A DNA stretch of 64,000 bases from Ardenticatena maritima (GTDB taxonomy: Bacteria > Chloroflexota > Anaerolineae > Ardenticatenales > Ardenticatenaceae), in NCBI RefSeq assembly GCF_001306175.1, contig NZ_LGKN01000003.1:124001-188000 (forward strand), in the 5' to 3' direction. Shown here piece by piece: positions 50,920 through 59,635 of the stretch. The notes beneath the pieces are model-generated. The model ran no database searches. It had not been told where the DNA came from and saw only the letters and a list, made by a program, of their open reading frames with translations. Position numbers and translations under genes: made by a program. The first letter of the stretch is position 1. Every line of letters begins with the position of its first letter.

Positions 50920-51273
50920 ATGAGCAAGAAAAAACTGTTGGCTGCAGCGGCTGTTGTGCCTGTGGCTGTGGCGGGCGTTCGCCGTTTCCTGGATAAAACG
51001 CAAAGCCAGCCCGCCCCGTCTGCGCCGACACCTGCAACAACCGCGATGGATGAAGCCGAATTGGGGGGCGAAGTCAACCCCGATTTGTTGAAAATTTTGG
51101 TTGACCCCGCCGATAAAGGTCCGCTGGAATTGAGCGAAGATGGCAAATTCCTGGTCAATCCGCGCAACGGCTATCGCTATCCCATTCGGCGCGGCATTCC
51201 CGTTATGCTGTTGGAAGAGGGGCGCAAGTATCAGGACCCCTCGTTGGTGAAACAGCCCGAAGGCGAACAATAA
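50920..51273 (+). CDS. Membrane-anchored Trm112-like protein lacking its cysteines
   Basis: The 117-residue protein has an N-terminal hydrophobic segment (LLAAAAVVPVAVAGV) and a Trm112-type domain (about 53-103). The sequence LLKILVDPADKGPLELSEDG replaces the CPxCKGPL of zinc-binding members, and VNPRNGYRYPIRRGIPVML replaces the second Cys pair. All four zinc Cys are therefore gone, while the fold signature is kept. Trm112 proteins activate methyltransferases. The anchor and loss of zinc suggest a different role. ATG 50920 follows GAGGAGG. Confidence 0.78.
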   Translation: MSKKKLLAAAAVVPVAVAGVRRFLDKTQSQPAPSAPTPATTAMDEAELGGEVNPDLLKILVDPADKGPLELSEDGKFLVNPRNGYRYPIRRGIPVMLLEEGRKYQDPSLVKQPEGEQ

Positions 51274-51297
51274 CGCCAGCGGTGGTGAGAAGAAAAC

Positions 51298-51325
51298 AAG
51301 CCGCCCTCTTTGCAGGGCGGCTTTT
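51298..51325. terminator. Terminator between the Trm112-like gene and the pterin operon
   Basis: AAGCCGCCCT and AGGGCGGCTT form a 10-bp stem with a 6-nt loop between convergent genes. Confidence 0.75.
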
Positions 51326-51342
51326 GCATGTGTGGCGGCTGT

Positions 51343-52038
51343 TTAGAGAACGCCTTTCGGCGGCAACAGGCGCAAATCTTCCACACCACTTTGCGGGTGG
51401 TCGAGGATGTGGAGTATCCAGGCGGCGACTTCCTCAGGCGTGAGCATGTTGCGGCGGTCCCATGCGCCTGGCACGGCTTCCCACAGTGGTGTTGCGGTTG
51501 CGCCGAGCGTCAGGTGGGTGACGTGAATGCCGCGCGGGCGCACTTCGTTGCGCAACGCTTCGGCAAAGCCGCGCACGCCGAACTTGGTGGCGCTGTACAC
51601 CGCCCAATTGGCGAACCCTGTTGCACCGGCAATGCTCCCTGGGATGACGATATGCCCGCCGTCCGCCATGTGCGGGAGCACAAGTTGCACCGTTTGAATC
51701 AGCCCCGTCAGATTGACCTCAATCATCGCACGCCACGCTTCAGGCGGCATCGCCTCGAATGCGCCGACGTGCGCCAGCCCGGCTGATGGAAAGAGCAGGT
51801 GGACGCTCTGCGCGGGTGCCGCAATGTGCGTGCGCACGGCGTCTTGCAAAGCGGCGGCGTCGCGCACGTCAACCGCGACGGGGCGACAGTGGTCGCCGTA
51901 TGTCTGGGTCAGGGCGTCCAGTGGTTCGGTGTGGCGCGCCAGGGCAATCACGCGCCACCCACGTTCCAGCAACGCCTGCGTGAGCGCCTTCCCAATGCCT
52001 TTACTGGCGCCGGTGATGAAAGCGGTTTGTCTGCTCAT
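51343..52038 (-). CDS. Short-chain dehydrogenase/reductase (possible sepiapterin-reductase-like)
   Basis: The 231-residue protein is a classical SDR. It has the cofactor motif [11 protein letters not shown] near the N-terminus (Arg at ALARH suggests NADPH), the NLTG segment in [11 protein letters not shown], the catalytic Ser in VIPGSIAG, and YSATK (YxxxK). The substrate cannot be read from motifs. Its start overlaps the folE stop by 4 bp in an operon with a PTPS gene, and a sepiapterin-type reductase is the missing third step of tetrahydrobiopterin synthesis. That role is inferred from context. Confidence 0.8.
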   Translation of the reverse strand: MSRQTAFITGASKGIGKALTQALLERGWRVIALARHTEPLDALTQTYGDHCRPVAVDVRDAAALQDAVRTHIAAPAQSVHLLFPSAGLAHVGAFEAMPPEAWRAMIEVNLTGLIQTVQLVLPHMADGGHIVIPGSIAGATGFANWAVYSATKFGVRGFAEALRNEVRPRGIHVTHLTLGATATPLWEAVPGAWDRRNMLTPEEVAAWILHILDHPQSGVEDLRLLPPKGVL

Positions 52039-52685
52039 AGGTGTTCTCCACGTTGTACGAGGTTGACAAATTCGTTGCGTGTGCGTGGGTCGGTGCGGAA
52101 AATGCCGCGCATGGCGCTTGAAACCATGCGCGCGTTGGCTTTCTTCACGCCGCGCATCATCGAGCACATGTGCATGCCTTCGACCACCACCGCCACGCCT
52201 TTTGGCGAAAGCGTTTCTTCCAGAAAATCGGCAATCTGCACGGTCATGCGTTCTTGCACTTGCAGGCGGCGGGCGAACATGTCCACCACGCGCGGAATTT
52301 TGCTCAGCCCAATGACGCGCCCGTTGGGAATGTAGGCGACGTGGGCATGCCCGAAGAAGGGGAGCAGGTGGTGTTCGCAGAGGCTGTAAAACTCGATGTC
52401 GCGCACAATCACCATTTCATCGTAGGAAATGTCGAACAGGGCGTCGTTGACCAGTTCTTCGGGGTCTACGTAATAGCCCGCCGTGAGTTCGGCATACATG
52501 CGGGCTACCCGTTCCGGCGTGCGTTCCAGTCCTTCGCGTGTGGGGTCTTCGCCAATCGCTTCCAGCAAGGCGCGCACAGCCTGGGCGGTGGTGTCGGTGT
52601 TGGCAAGCGCGGCGGTGCGCGCCTGGGCGCGTATAGCGGTATCCAATTGGTTGAGGATGGGATGTTCGTCATGTGCGTGTGTCAT
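52035..52685 (-). CDS. folE: GTP cyclohydrolase I
   Basis: The 216-residue protein has all FolE motifs: [14 protein letters not shown], the zinc Cys and His in [33 protein letters not shown], and CSMMRGVKK with the second zinc Cys. It turns GTP into 7,8-dihydroneopterin triphosphate in the cytoplasm. Its position between a triple-PTPS gene (29 bp upstream) and an SDR gene (4-bp overlap) suggests use for a biopterin-like cofactor, in addition to or instead of folate. The N-terminal 30 residues are variable. Confidence 0.97.
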   Translation of the reverse strand: MTHAHDEHPILNQLDTAIRAQARTAALANTDTTAQAVRALLEAIGEDPTREGLERTPERVARMYAELTAGYYVDPEELVNDALFDISYDEMVIVRDIEFYSLCEHHLLPFFGHAHVAYIPNGRVIGLSKIPRVVDMFARRLQVQERMTVQIADFLEETLSPKGVAVVVEGMHMCSMMRGVKKANARMVSSAMRGIFRTDPRTRNEFVNLVQRGEHL

Positions 52686-52714
52686 GGTTTTGCTCCTTCC
52701 ACATATCCCGTTGG

Positions 52715-53971
52715 TTATTTTTCGGCGCCCTGAAAGTGTGGGGCGCGTCCGTATTCAAAAAGGTTGTTGGGGGTCTCCCAAATGGCGATGTGATGCAAAC
52801 GTTCGCCGAAAGCATGCGCAAAAGCGTTCCACAGGTAGGTGAGCAGGTTTTCGGTCGTGGCGACGTGCGTTTGGAAAAAGGGGATGTCGGCGTCCAGACG
52901 TTTGAACGCCACTTGTTCGATGACCGCTTGGGCGGCGCGGTCGGTTTCGACAAGGTCGGCGGCAATGCCCCACCGTTCATCGAGCGGGGCGCGCAGCGTG
53001 AGCACAACGCGGTACGAGTGCCCATGCCCATGTGGGTTGGCGCATTTGCCGTAGAGCCGCCGATTTTCGGCTTCGCTCAGGTTGGGGTTTGCCATGCGGT
53101 GCGCCGCGGAGAAGGTGTATTCGCGGATGAAGTCGCGCCACGGTTCGCCTTCGGTGGCGGCGCGAAAGTCGGGTAGTTCGGCGAGTTCGGCGCGCAGTAC
53201 GGCGATGTCGGGAACGAGGGTGGCGGCTTCTTCGCGCAAGCGGTCGAACAGCACGCCGACAATCGTTTCGGTGGTGGCGGCCTGGTTGCGGAAGTAGGGC
53301 AGGTCATCGTTGAGGTGGCAATGGTCGAATTCACGGCGCACGGTCTCCACCAGGGTGTCGAGATGGTCGGGATGGGCGAGCCAGCCAAATTCGGGGTGGC
53401 GTGCGCCGCCAAAGGTGGTGGTGAGGACGTAGTTGTGCCCGTGTGTGCGCGTGCAGACGCCAAAGCGCGCGCGGTTTTCATCCGCGGAGACGTGAGGGCT
53501 GGCGGTGCGGTGGGCGGCGCTGAAGAGGGTTCGTCGCCCGATGCGGATGTCGCCGCGAAGCCATTCGGCAAAGCGGTGTTCGTCTTCGTGCAGGCGCAAG
53601 CGTTCCAGCCGGATATCCGGCGGCAGGTGCGGCGCAATGGCGTCGGCCAGCGCGTCCGCGATGGCTTCCAGAGTAGCGGGGCGTGTGGTGAAGTAGGGCG
53701 TTTCGATGTTGAGGTGGCGGTGGTCGAACGCTTCAAGCACCGTGTTGACCGTCTGCTTGAGGTCCACCACGTTCATGGTCATGCCTGTGTCGGGGTTGAC
53801 GGTGCCGCTGACGGTCACAAAGAGCGTGAAGTTGCTCCCGTAGCCGTGCGGCGACGCCAGGCGTCCGAACAGGCGGCGATTTTGCTCTGCCGACCAATCG
53901 GTGCGCCACAGTTGGCGCGAGGCGCAGAACTCGAAGCGCTTGGTTGTCCAGATGCGTGGTTGAAGCGTCAT
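52715..53971 (-). CDS. Three-domain 6-pyruvoyl-tetrahydropterin synthase (PTPS) fusion
   Basis: The 418-residue protein contains three consecutive PTPS/QueD-type T-fold domains (about 11-133, 147-265 and 284-418). Domain 2 is intact: zinc His154 in SAAH, Cys173, His177 and His179 in THGHNY, and Asp216-His217. Domain 1 lacks the first zinc His (CASR replaces AAH), has Leu38 where Cys is expected and HGYGS for HGHNY, but keeps Asp83-His84. Domain 3 keeps His291, Cys310, the HGHGH site and Glu399, but lacks the Asp-His pair (VAFKRLDAD). Usual PTPS proteins have one domain and assemble as two trimers. Its start overlaps the upstream membrane-enzyme gene by 4 bp. PTPS makes 6-pyruvoyl- or 6-carboxytetrahydropterin from the FolE product. 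Confidence 0.9.
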   Translation of the reverse strand: MTLQPRIWTTKRFEFCASRQLWRTDWSAEQNRRLFGRLASPHGYGSNFTLFVTVSGTVNPDTGMTMNVVDLKQTVNTVLEAFDHRHLNIETPYFTTRPATLEAIADALADAIAPHLPPDIRLERLRLHEDEHRFAEWLRGDIRIGRRTLFSAAHRTASPHVSADENRARFGVCTRTHGHNYVLTTTFGGARHPEFGWLAHPDHLDTLVETVRREFDHCHLNDDLPYFRNQAATTETIVGVLFDRLREEAATLVPDIAVLRAELAELPDFRAATEGEPWRDFIREYTFSAAHRMANPNLSEAENRRLYGKCANPHGHGHSYRVVLTLRAPLDERWGIAADLVETDRAAQAVIEQVAFKRLDADIPFFQTHVATTENLLTYLWNAFAHAFGERLHHIAIWETPNNLFEYGRAPHFQGAEK

Positions 53972-54807
53972 GAACGTATCTCCTCGGAGTGGGTTGCTTG
54001 ATGCAGAAGGCGGCGACGCCAGGCGAGCAGAAGCAGGGCATACGCGTTCAGGACGACGCCGAACACAAAGGGGGCGCGCGCCACCCGCCGACGCCACGCC
54101 AGCAGGGCGAAGAGCGCCAGTTGGCTGCCGAGCCCCAGCGCCGACAGCGCCGTCATGAAGCGACGGGGCGGCAAGGTGAAGGTGCGCCCGGTCGCCAGGC
54201 GGTCAAGCCGCGCCACGAGGCGGTCTTGCCAGCCGTAGATGAGCAGGTACGCACGTTGGAACAGGCGCGTCGCGCGTGGGGGGTCCCACGGGTAGGGGCG
54301 TGCGTGGCGTTCGTCCGGCAGGCTGGTGCGTTCGCCGGGCAGGGTGTGGCGATAGAGCACGTAGTAGTAATTGTAGAGCGAGCATTGCAACAGCATGCTC
54401 ACCAGCCCCGCCGCAGCGGCAAGCCAATCACGGGGGCGGTTGCCGCGCCGATACGCCACCGCAGCAAACAGCGCCGCGTTGACGACAAAATCCGCCACGG
54501 AGTCCGCGTAGCGCCCCAGGCGCGAGGGGCGTTGGCGAATGCGCGCCAGCGCGCCGTCCATGCCGTCCAGCAGGTGCTTCACCAGCAGAAGCAGGGCGGC
54601 AACGCGGTCGAGGCGGGGCGTGTTGCGCAGGAGCGCCAGCGCCGCGCCAATGCCCGCGGCGAGAAAGCCGCCCGTCAAATGCAGCGGCTGGATGGGGCTT
54701 TGTGCCAGGCGCGCGACCGCGGCGTGGGTGATTCGCCCGCCAAAGCCGCTGAGATCGTAGAAGGCGTATTCAGGCGGAAGTTTGGTGGCGATGGGTTGTC
54801 TGTTCAT
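53968..54807 (-). CDS. CDP-alcohol phosphatidyltransferase family membrane protein
   Basis: The 279-residue protein has the CDP-alcohol phosphotransferase signature: DGALAR followed by a G and two Asp in RLGRYADSVADF (pattern DG-x2-AR-x8-G-x3-D-x3-D). Several membrane helices precede and follow it. It transfers an alcohol-phosphate from a CDP-activated donor to a second alcohol, as in phospholipid or inositol-lipid synthesis. It is the first gene of the coupled pterin operon, which is odd for a lipid enzyme. The acceptor is unknown. Confidence 0.85.
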   Translation of the reverse strand: MNRQPIATKLPPEYAFYDLSGFGGRITHAAVARLAQSPIQPLHLTGGFLAAGIGAALALLRNTPRLDRVAALLLLVKHLLDGMDGALARIRQRPSRLGRYADSVADFVVNAALFAAVAYRRGNRPRDWLAAAAGLVSMLLQCSLYNYYYVLYRHTLPGERTSLPDERHARPYPWDPPRATRLFQRAYLLIYGWQDRLVARLDRLATGRTFTLPPRRFMTALSALGLGSQLALFALLAWRRRVARAPFVFGVVLNAYALLLLAWRRRLLHQATHSEEIRS

Positions 54808-54950
54808 GCAGGGCGCTCCGTCTCCTCGGTCAGGTGTGAACGATAACTATGACCGAGGCGGCGCGTCTGTCAAGGTGAAATGGCGGGGATTCGCTGTTTG
54901 GGTAGGCTGAAACACCAAAACGCACCGCTGTTGTGGGCGGGGCGCTCTTG

Positions 54951-55286
54951 CTACCGCTCGACGTAGGGGACGTAAACGTTGCACGTAGCGGGCGTGGGTG
55001 TCGGTGTGGGAGTGGGCGTCGCCGTTGGTTCGGGATAGGGGTAGGGTTGCGGCGCGGTGTGGGCGGTTGGTGTGGCTTGCGCCGCCACAGGGTACGGGTA
55101 GGGCGTTGGCGTGGCTGGCGCACAGGGGTTGGGTTCAGGGTAGGGACCGGGATAGGTGGAGAGCGGGTTGGCGTGCGCCACAACGCCCGTGGGGGACGCA
55201 GTGCTCATGTTGACGGCGCGCATGGCGAAGGGCAGGGCAATCGCTAACGCAAGCGTGATGAACAGGCTCAAGCGGAATGGGCGCAT
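54951..55286 (-). CDS. Small secreted Pro/Tyr/Thr-rich protein
   Basis: The 111-residue protein has a signal segment (LSLFITLALAIALPFA) and a low-complexity body of PYPEP and TPTP repeats, ending in a Cys-containing CNVYVPYVER. Proteins of this composition are common in Chloroflexota as surface or extracellular linkers. The start follows AAGGAG, which supports a real gene. No function is proposed. It is divergent from sucA. Confidence 0.65.
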   Translation of the reverse strand: MRPFRLSLFITLALAIALPFAMRAVNMSTASPTGVVAHANPLSTYPGPYPEPNPCAPATPTPYPYPVAAQATPTAHTAPQPYPYPEPTATPTPTPTPTPATCNVYVPYVER

Positions 55287-55416
55287 GGTTCGCTCCTTTC
55301 TTCAACTCTACGCCGCCATCCTACACCATATGCGGGCGCGCGTCTATCCCCTTTTGGTCATATTTTAGTCCTATTTTTTTTGGCACCACCATGGCGCACG
55401 GCGCGAAAAACAAGGT

Positions 55417-55444
55417 TTTACACAACCCCAAATTGGGGTATAGT
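55417..55444 (+). promoter_or_regulatory. Promoter of sucA-sucB with a palindrome in the spacer
   Basis: TTTACA (55417-55422) and TATAGT (55439-55444) are 16 bp apart. The spacer and -10 edge contain ACCCCAAATTGGGGT (55425-55439), an inverted repeat whose 5-bp arms ACCCC and GGGGT flank AAATT. A repressor bound there would block the promoter. Confidence 0.55.
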
Positions 55445-55538
55445 TAGAGTGCCCTGTGCGCATATTCAAACGTGGCTCGCTCTGTCGAGCCATTTTCAAT
55501 GTTGAACCGATGATGTGTGGAGAGATTGAAAGAAACCT

Positions 55539-58325
55539 ATGGAACCACAAGTGACAATCCCCTCACTTACAGGTCCAAATGAAGCCTACATTGTAGAACT
55601 GTACGAACGCTATCTGCATGAACCGGGCAGTGTTCCGCCCGAATGGCAGCAGTTTTTCCGCTATTGGGCGCCCGCCGCTGCCGTGGGGCGTGTTGCCGCG
55701 CCTGAAACGGCCACCCCGCCGGCGGAGTTGCGCCGCAAAATCGTCGCCGCCCACGAACTTGCCAACGCCATTCGCCAATTCGGCTTGTTGGCGGCACGGC
55801 TCGACCCGCTGGGCAGTGAACCGCCGGGCGACCCCGCCCTGGAACTCGCCACCTACAACCTCACCGAAGACGACCTCGCGCATTTGCCGTCCGACATTGC
55901 GGGCGGTCCCATCGCCCAGCGCACCACAACGATGCTGGAAGCCATCGAAGCCTTGCGCGCCATCTACTGTGGCACCATCGGCTACGATTTCGAGCATATC
56001 CACGTGCCCGAAGAGCGTGAATGGTTGCGCGCCGTTGTCGAGGAAGGACGCTTTACGCCCGAACACGACCCCATCAACGAGCGGGCGTTGCTGGAACGGC
56101 TGACGCAGGTGGAAGTGTTCGAGCGCTTTTTGCACCGCACGTTCCCAGGGCGCACGCGCTTTTCCATCGAAGGGTTGGATATGCTCGTGCCGATGTTGGA
56201 TGAAATCATCGGCACGGCTGCGGAAAGCGGCTATCGCCACATTGTGCTGGGTATGGCGCACCGTGGGCGCTTGAACGTGTTGGCGCACAACCTCAACAAG
56301 CCCTACGAAGAGATTTTGACCGAATTCTACGGCTCGGATCCCTTGCCCGCCTCGGCGATTGAAGCCGCAGAAGAAGGCTACACAGGCGACGTGAAGTATC
56401 ACCTGGGGGCGCGCCGTGCGTTGGATGGGGGTGAAACTGTTGACCTGCAAGTCACGCTGGCGCCGAACCCCAGCCACCTCGAATTTGTCAACCCCGTGGT
56501 GTTGGGCATGGCGCGCGCCGAACAGACCGAACGCGGCGAGCCTGGTCGCCCGTCGCTCTACCCTGTGCGTGCCTTGCCGGTGCTCATTCACGGGGACGCT
56601 GCGTTTATCGGCGAAGGCATCAGCGCCGAAACGCTCAACCTCTCCCGCCTGACGGGCTATTGGGTGGGGGGCACGGTGCACATCATCGCCAACAACCAGG
56701 TGGGCTTCACCACCGACCCCCACATGGGGCGCTCCACCCTGTTCGCGAGCGACCTCGCCAAAGGGTTCAAGATGCCCATTGTGCACGTCAACGCCGATGA
56801 CCCGCTCGCCTGTCTCACGGCGGTACGGCTGGCGATGGCGTATCGCCGCCAGTTCCGCAAAGATTTTGTGATTGACCTCATCGGCTATCGCCGCTGGGGG
56901 CACAACGAAGGCGACGACCCCACGTTTACACAGCCCCTGCTCTACAAGAAAATCAAAAACCACCCCACCGTGCGCACGCTCTGGGTGCAGCACATGGTGG
57001 CGCATGGCACGTTGACGCAGGAAGACGCCGACGCGCTCGAACAAGCCCACATGGAGCGCCTGCAATCCATCTGGAATACCATTCGCGAGCGCGACATCAA
57101 GCACGACGTGCCCGAACCTGTCAAACCGGGGCGTTTTGGTCCGCTGGATACGACTGTTCCGCTGGAAACCCTGCGCGACATCAACCGCGCCCTCTTCACC
57201 GTGCCCGAGGGCTTCAACATTCATCCGCGCCTGGCGCGTATCGTTGAACGCTGGCGCCAGGCGTTGGAACCGGACGGCGACGGCATGGTGGAATGGGCGC
57301 ATGCCGAAACGCTCGCGTTCGCCACAATCCTGGCGGACGGCACGCCCATTCGCCTGACGGGGCAGGATAGCGAGCGCGGGACGTTCAGCCAGCGCCACCT
57401 GGTCTGGCACGACCAGGAGACGGGGCGGCGCTATACGCCCATACAGGCGTTCCCGCACGCCAAAGCCGCTTTCGAGGTCTACAACAGCCCCCTTTCAGAA
57501 GCGGGTGTGCTGGGCTTTGAATACGGCTACGACGTGCAAGCCCCCGATGCGCTGGTGTTGTGGGAAGCGCAATACGGCGATTTTGTCAACGTGGCGCAGG
57601 TCATCATTGACCAGTTCATCATGTCCGCCAAAGTCAAATGGCACCAGACGCCCGCCCTCGTCATGCTGTTGCCGCATGGCTACGAGGGCGCCGGTCCTGA
57701 GCATTCCAGCGCACGCCTGGAACGCTTCCTGCAACAAGCCGCGCAAGGCAATGTGCGCATTGCCAACTGCACCACCGCCGCCCAATACTTCCACCTGTTG
57801 CGCCGTCAGGCGAAATTGCTTCACCTTGACCCGCGCCCGCTCATCGTGATGACGCCCAAGAGCCTGTTGCGCCACCCGTTGGCGCGTTCGCACGTCTCCG
57901 ACCTGGCGCAGGGCACGTTCCAAACCGTCATTCAGGATGAAGCCGCTTTGCAGCGGGCGGAGCGTGTGCGCCGCCTGGTGTTGTGCAGTGGGCATATCTA
58001 CGTTGACCTGGTGGGGGCGGAGCAGTACAAAACCGCCGAACACGTAGCCGTGGTGCGCGTCGAGCAACTCTACCCCTTCCCCGAAGAAGAATTGCGCGAC
58101 GTGCTGGCGGCATACCCCAACGTGGAAGAAGTTTGCTGGGTGCAGGAAGAACCGCAAAACATGGGCGCGTGGGAATACATGTTCCCCCGCCTGACCGAAC
58201 GAGTCTTGCCCGATGGCTTGCCGCTTTGCTACGTGGGACGCCCACGCTGGGCAAGCCCCGCCGAAGGCGCGCCCGAATGGCACGCCCGTGAACAGGCGCG
58301 TATTGTCGCCGAAGCATTGCAATGA
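55539..58325 (+). CDS. sucA: 2-oxoglutarate dehydrogenase E1 component
   Basis: The 928-residue protein has the N-terminal E1 segment (YERYLHEPGSVPPEWQQFF), the thiamine-diphosphate region HRGRLNVLAHNLNKPYEEI, the Mg/ThDP motif GDAAFIGEGISAETLNL and IIANNQVGFTT, and the C-terminal transketolase-like part with PHGYEGAGPEHSSARLERF. It decarboxylates 2-oxoglutarate and passes the succinyl group to E2. It is followed 48 bp later by sucB. E3 (lipoamide dehydrogenase) is not in the window. Confidence 0.97.
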   Translation: MEPQVTIPSLTGPNEAYIVELYERYLHEPGSVPPEWQQFFRYWAPAAAVGRVAAPETATPPAELRRKIVAAHELANAIRQFGLLAARLDPLGSEPPGDPALELATYNLTEDDLAHLPSDIAGGPIAQRTTTMLEAIEALRAIYCGTIGYDFEHIHVPEEREWLRAVVEEGRFTPEHDPINERALLERLTQVEVFERFLHRTFPGRTRFSIEGLDMLVPMLDEIIGTAAESGYRHIVLGMAHRGRLNVLAHNLNKPYEEILTEFYGSDPLPASAIEAAEEGYTGDVKYHLGARRALDGGETVDLQVTLAPNPSHLEFVNPVVLGMARAEQTERGEPGRPSLYPVRALPVLIHGDAAFIGEGISAETLNLSRLTGYWVGGTVHIIANNQVGFTTDPHMGRSTLFASDLAKGFKMPIVHVNADDPLACLTAVRLAMAYRRQFRKDFVIDLIGYRRWGHNEGDDPTFTQPLLYKKIKNHPTVRTLWVQHMVAHGTLTQEDADALEQAHMERLQSIWNTIRERDIKHDVPEPVKPGRFGPLDTTVPLETLRDINRALFTVPEGFNIHPRLARIVERWRQALEPDGDGMVEWAHAETLAFATILADGTPIRLTGQDSERGTFSQRHLVWHDQETGRRYTPIQAFPHAKAAFEVYNSPLSEAGVLGFEYGYDVQAPDALVLWEAQYGDFVNVAQVIIDQFIMSAKVKWHQTPALVMLLPHGYEGAGPEHSSARLERFLQQAAQGNVRIANCTTAAQYFHLLRRQAKLLHLDPRPLIVMTPKSLLRHPLARSHVSDLAQGTFQTVIQDEAALQRAERVRRLVLCSGHIYVDLVGAEQYKTAEHVAVVRVEQLYPFPEEELRDVLAAYPNVEEVCWVQEEPQNMGAWEYMFPRLTERVLPDGLPLCYVGRPRWASPAEGAPEWHAREQARIVAEALQ

Positions 58326-58373
58326 GCGCGAACCCAAGTCCAACTGTGAGAAGGTGTGAACCGAGGTGAACCG

Positions 58374-59615
58374 ATGAAACTCGAAATCCGAGCCCCACAA
58401 CTTGGCGAATCCGTTGTCGAAGCCACCGTCGGGCGGTGGCTCAAAAAAGAGGGCGAACCTGTCAAAGCGGGCGAGGTGCTCGCCGAACTCGAAACCGATA
58501 AAATCAACGTCGAAGTCGCCGCCGAGCAGGACGGCGTGCTGGTGAGCATTGTACGCCATGAAGGCGACGACGTGGCGCCGGGCGACATCCTCGCTTATCT
58601 GGAAACCGACGCCACAGCCGCGGCAACCGCCGCACCCGAACCCGCCCCGCGCGAAGCCGCCGCGCCGCCGCCGGCGTCCCAACCGGCCTCTTCACCCGCT
58701 GAAGACATCAAAGCCACACCCGTGGCGCGCCGTTTGGCGGAAGAAACCGGCGTTGACTTGCGGCAGGTGCAGGGCAGTGGACCCTCTGGGCGCATTACCA
58801 AAGAAGACGTGCTCGCCGCCTCGCAGCAGCGCACCGCGCCCACACCCGAACCCAAGCCAACCCCGCCGCCCGCACCCGCGCCTGCCCCTGTTGCGCCGCC
58901 GCTGGTACAGCCTGGGCGTCGCGAAGAGCGTATCCGCATGTCGCGCCGCCGCCAGACCATTGCGCGCCGCTTGCTGGAAGCCAAGCAGAACACCGCCATG
59001 CTCACCACCTTCAACGACGTGGACATGAGCGCCGTTATTGAACTGCGCAACCGCTACAAGGAGCACTTCCAGGAAAAATACGGCGTGCGTCTGGGCTTCA
59101 TGTCCTTCTTCACCAAAGCCGTGGTGAGCGCCCTCAAAGCCTTCCCCTTGCTCAATGCCGAAATTCAGGGCGATGAAATCGTGGTGAAGTACTACTACGA
59201 CATCGGCATTGCCGTTGGCGCGGAAGGGGGGCTGGTGGTGCCTGTCCTGCGCGACGCCGACCGCCTGACCTTCTACGAAATCGAAGCCAAAATCCGCGAA
59301 TTTGCGAAGAAAGCCAACGAAGGCACCCTGACGCTTGAAGAATTGCAAGGCGGCACGTTCACCATCACCAATGGGGGCGTGTTCGGCTCGCTGCTCTCAA
59401 CGCCGATTCTCAACCCGCCGCAAGTCGGCATTTTGGGCATGCACCGCATTGAAGAGCGTCCTGTGGTGCGCAATGGCGAAATTGTCATTCGCCCGATGAT
59501 GTACCTCGCGCTCAGTTATGACCACCGCATTGTGGACGGGCGCGAAGCCGTGCAATTCCTGGTGCATGTGAAAGAGATGATCGAAAACCCCGAACGGTTG
59601 TTGCTGGAAGGCTAA
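58374..59615 (+). CDS. sucB: 2-oxoglutarate dehydrogenase E2 (dihydrolipoyl succinyltransferase)
   Basis: The 413-residue protein has a lipoyl domain (1 to about 78) with the lipoylated Lys in [11 protein letters not shown], an Ala/Pro linker, an E1/E3-binding domain (about 105-150: [20 protein letters not shown]), a second Pro-rich linker, and the catalytic domain with [13 protein letters not shown] (His and Asp of the active site). ATG 58374 follows CCGAGGTG. It completes the SucAB pair. Confidence 0.97.
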   Translation: MKLEIRAPQLGESVVEATVGRWLKKEGEPVKAGEVLAELETDKINVEVAAEQDGVLVSIVRHEGDDVAPGDILAYLETDATAAATAAPEPAPREAAAPPPASQPASSPAEDIKATPVARRLAEETGVDLRQVQGSGPSGRITKEDVLAASQQRTAPTPEPKPTPPPAPAPAPVAPPLVQPGRREERIRMSRRRQTIARRLLEAKQNTAMLTTFNDVDMSAVIELRNRYKEHFQEKYGVRLGFMSFFTKAVVSALKAFPLLNAEIQGDEIVVKYYYDIGIAVGAEGGLVVPVLRDADRLTFYEIEAKIREFAKKANEGTLTLEELQGGTFTITNGGVFGSLLSTPILNPPQVGILGMHRIEERPVVRNGEIVIRPMMYLALSYDHRIVDGREAVQFLVHVKEMIENPERLLLEG

Positions 59616-59635
59616 CCAACCTTGTGAGAAGCGCC

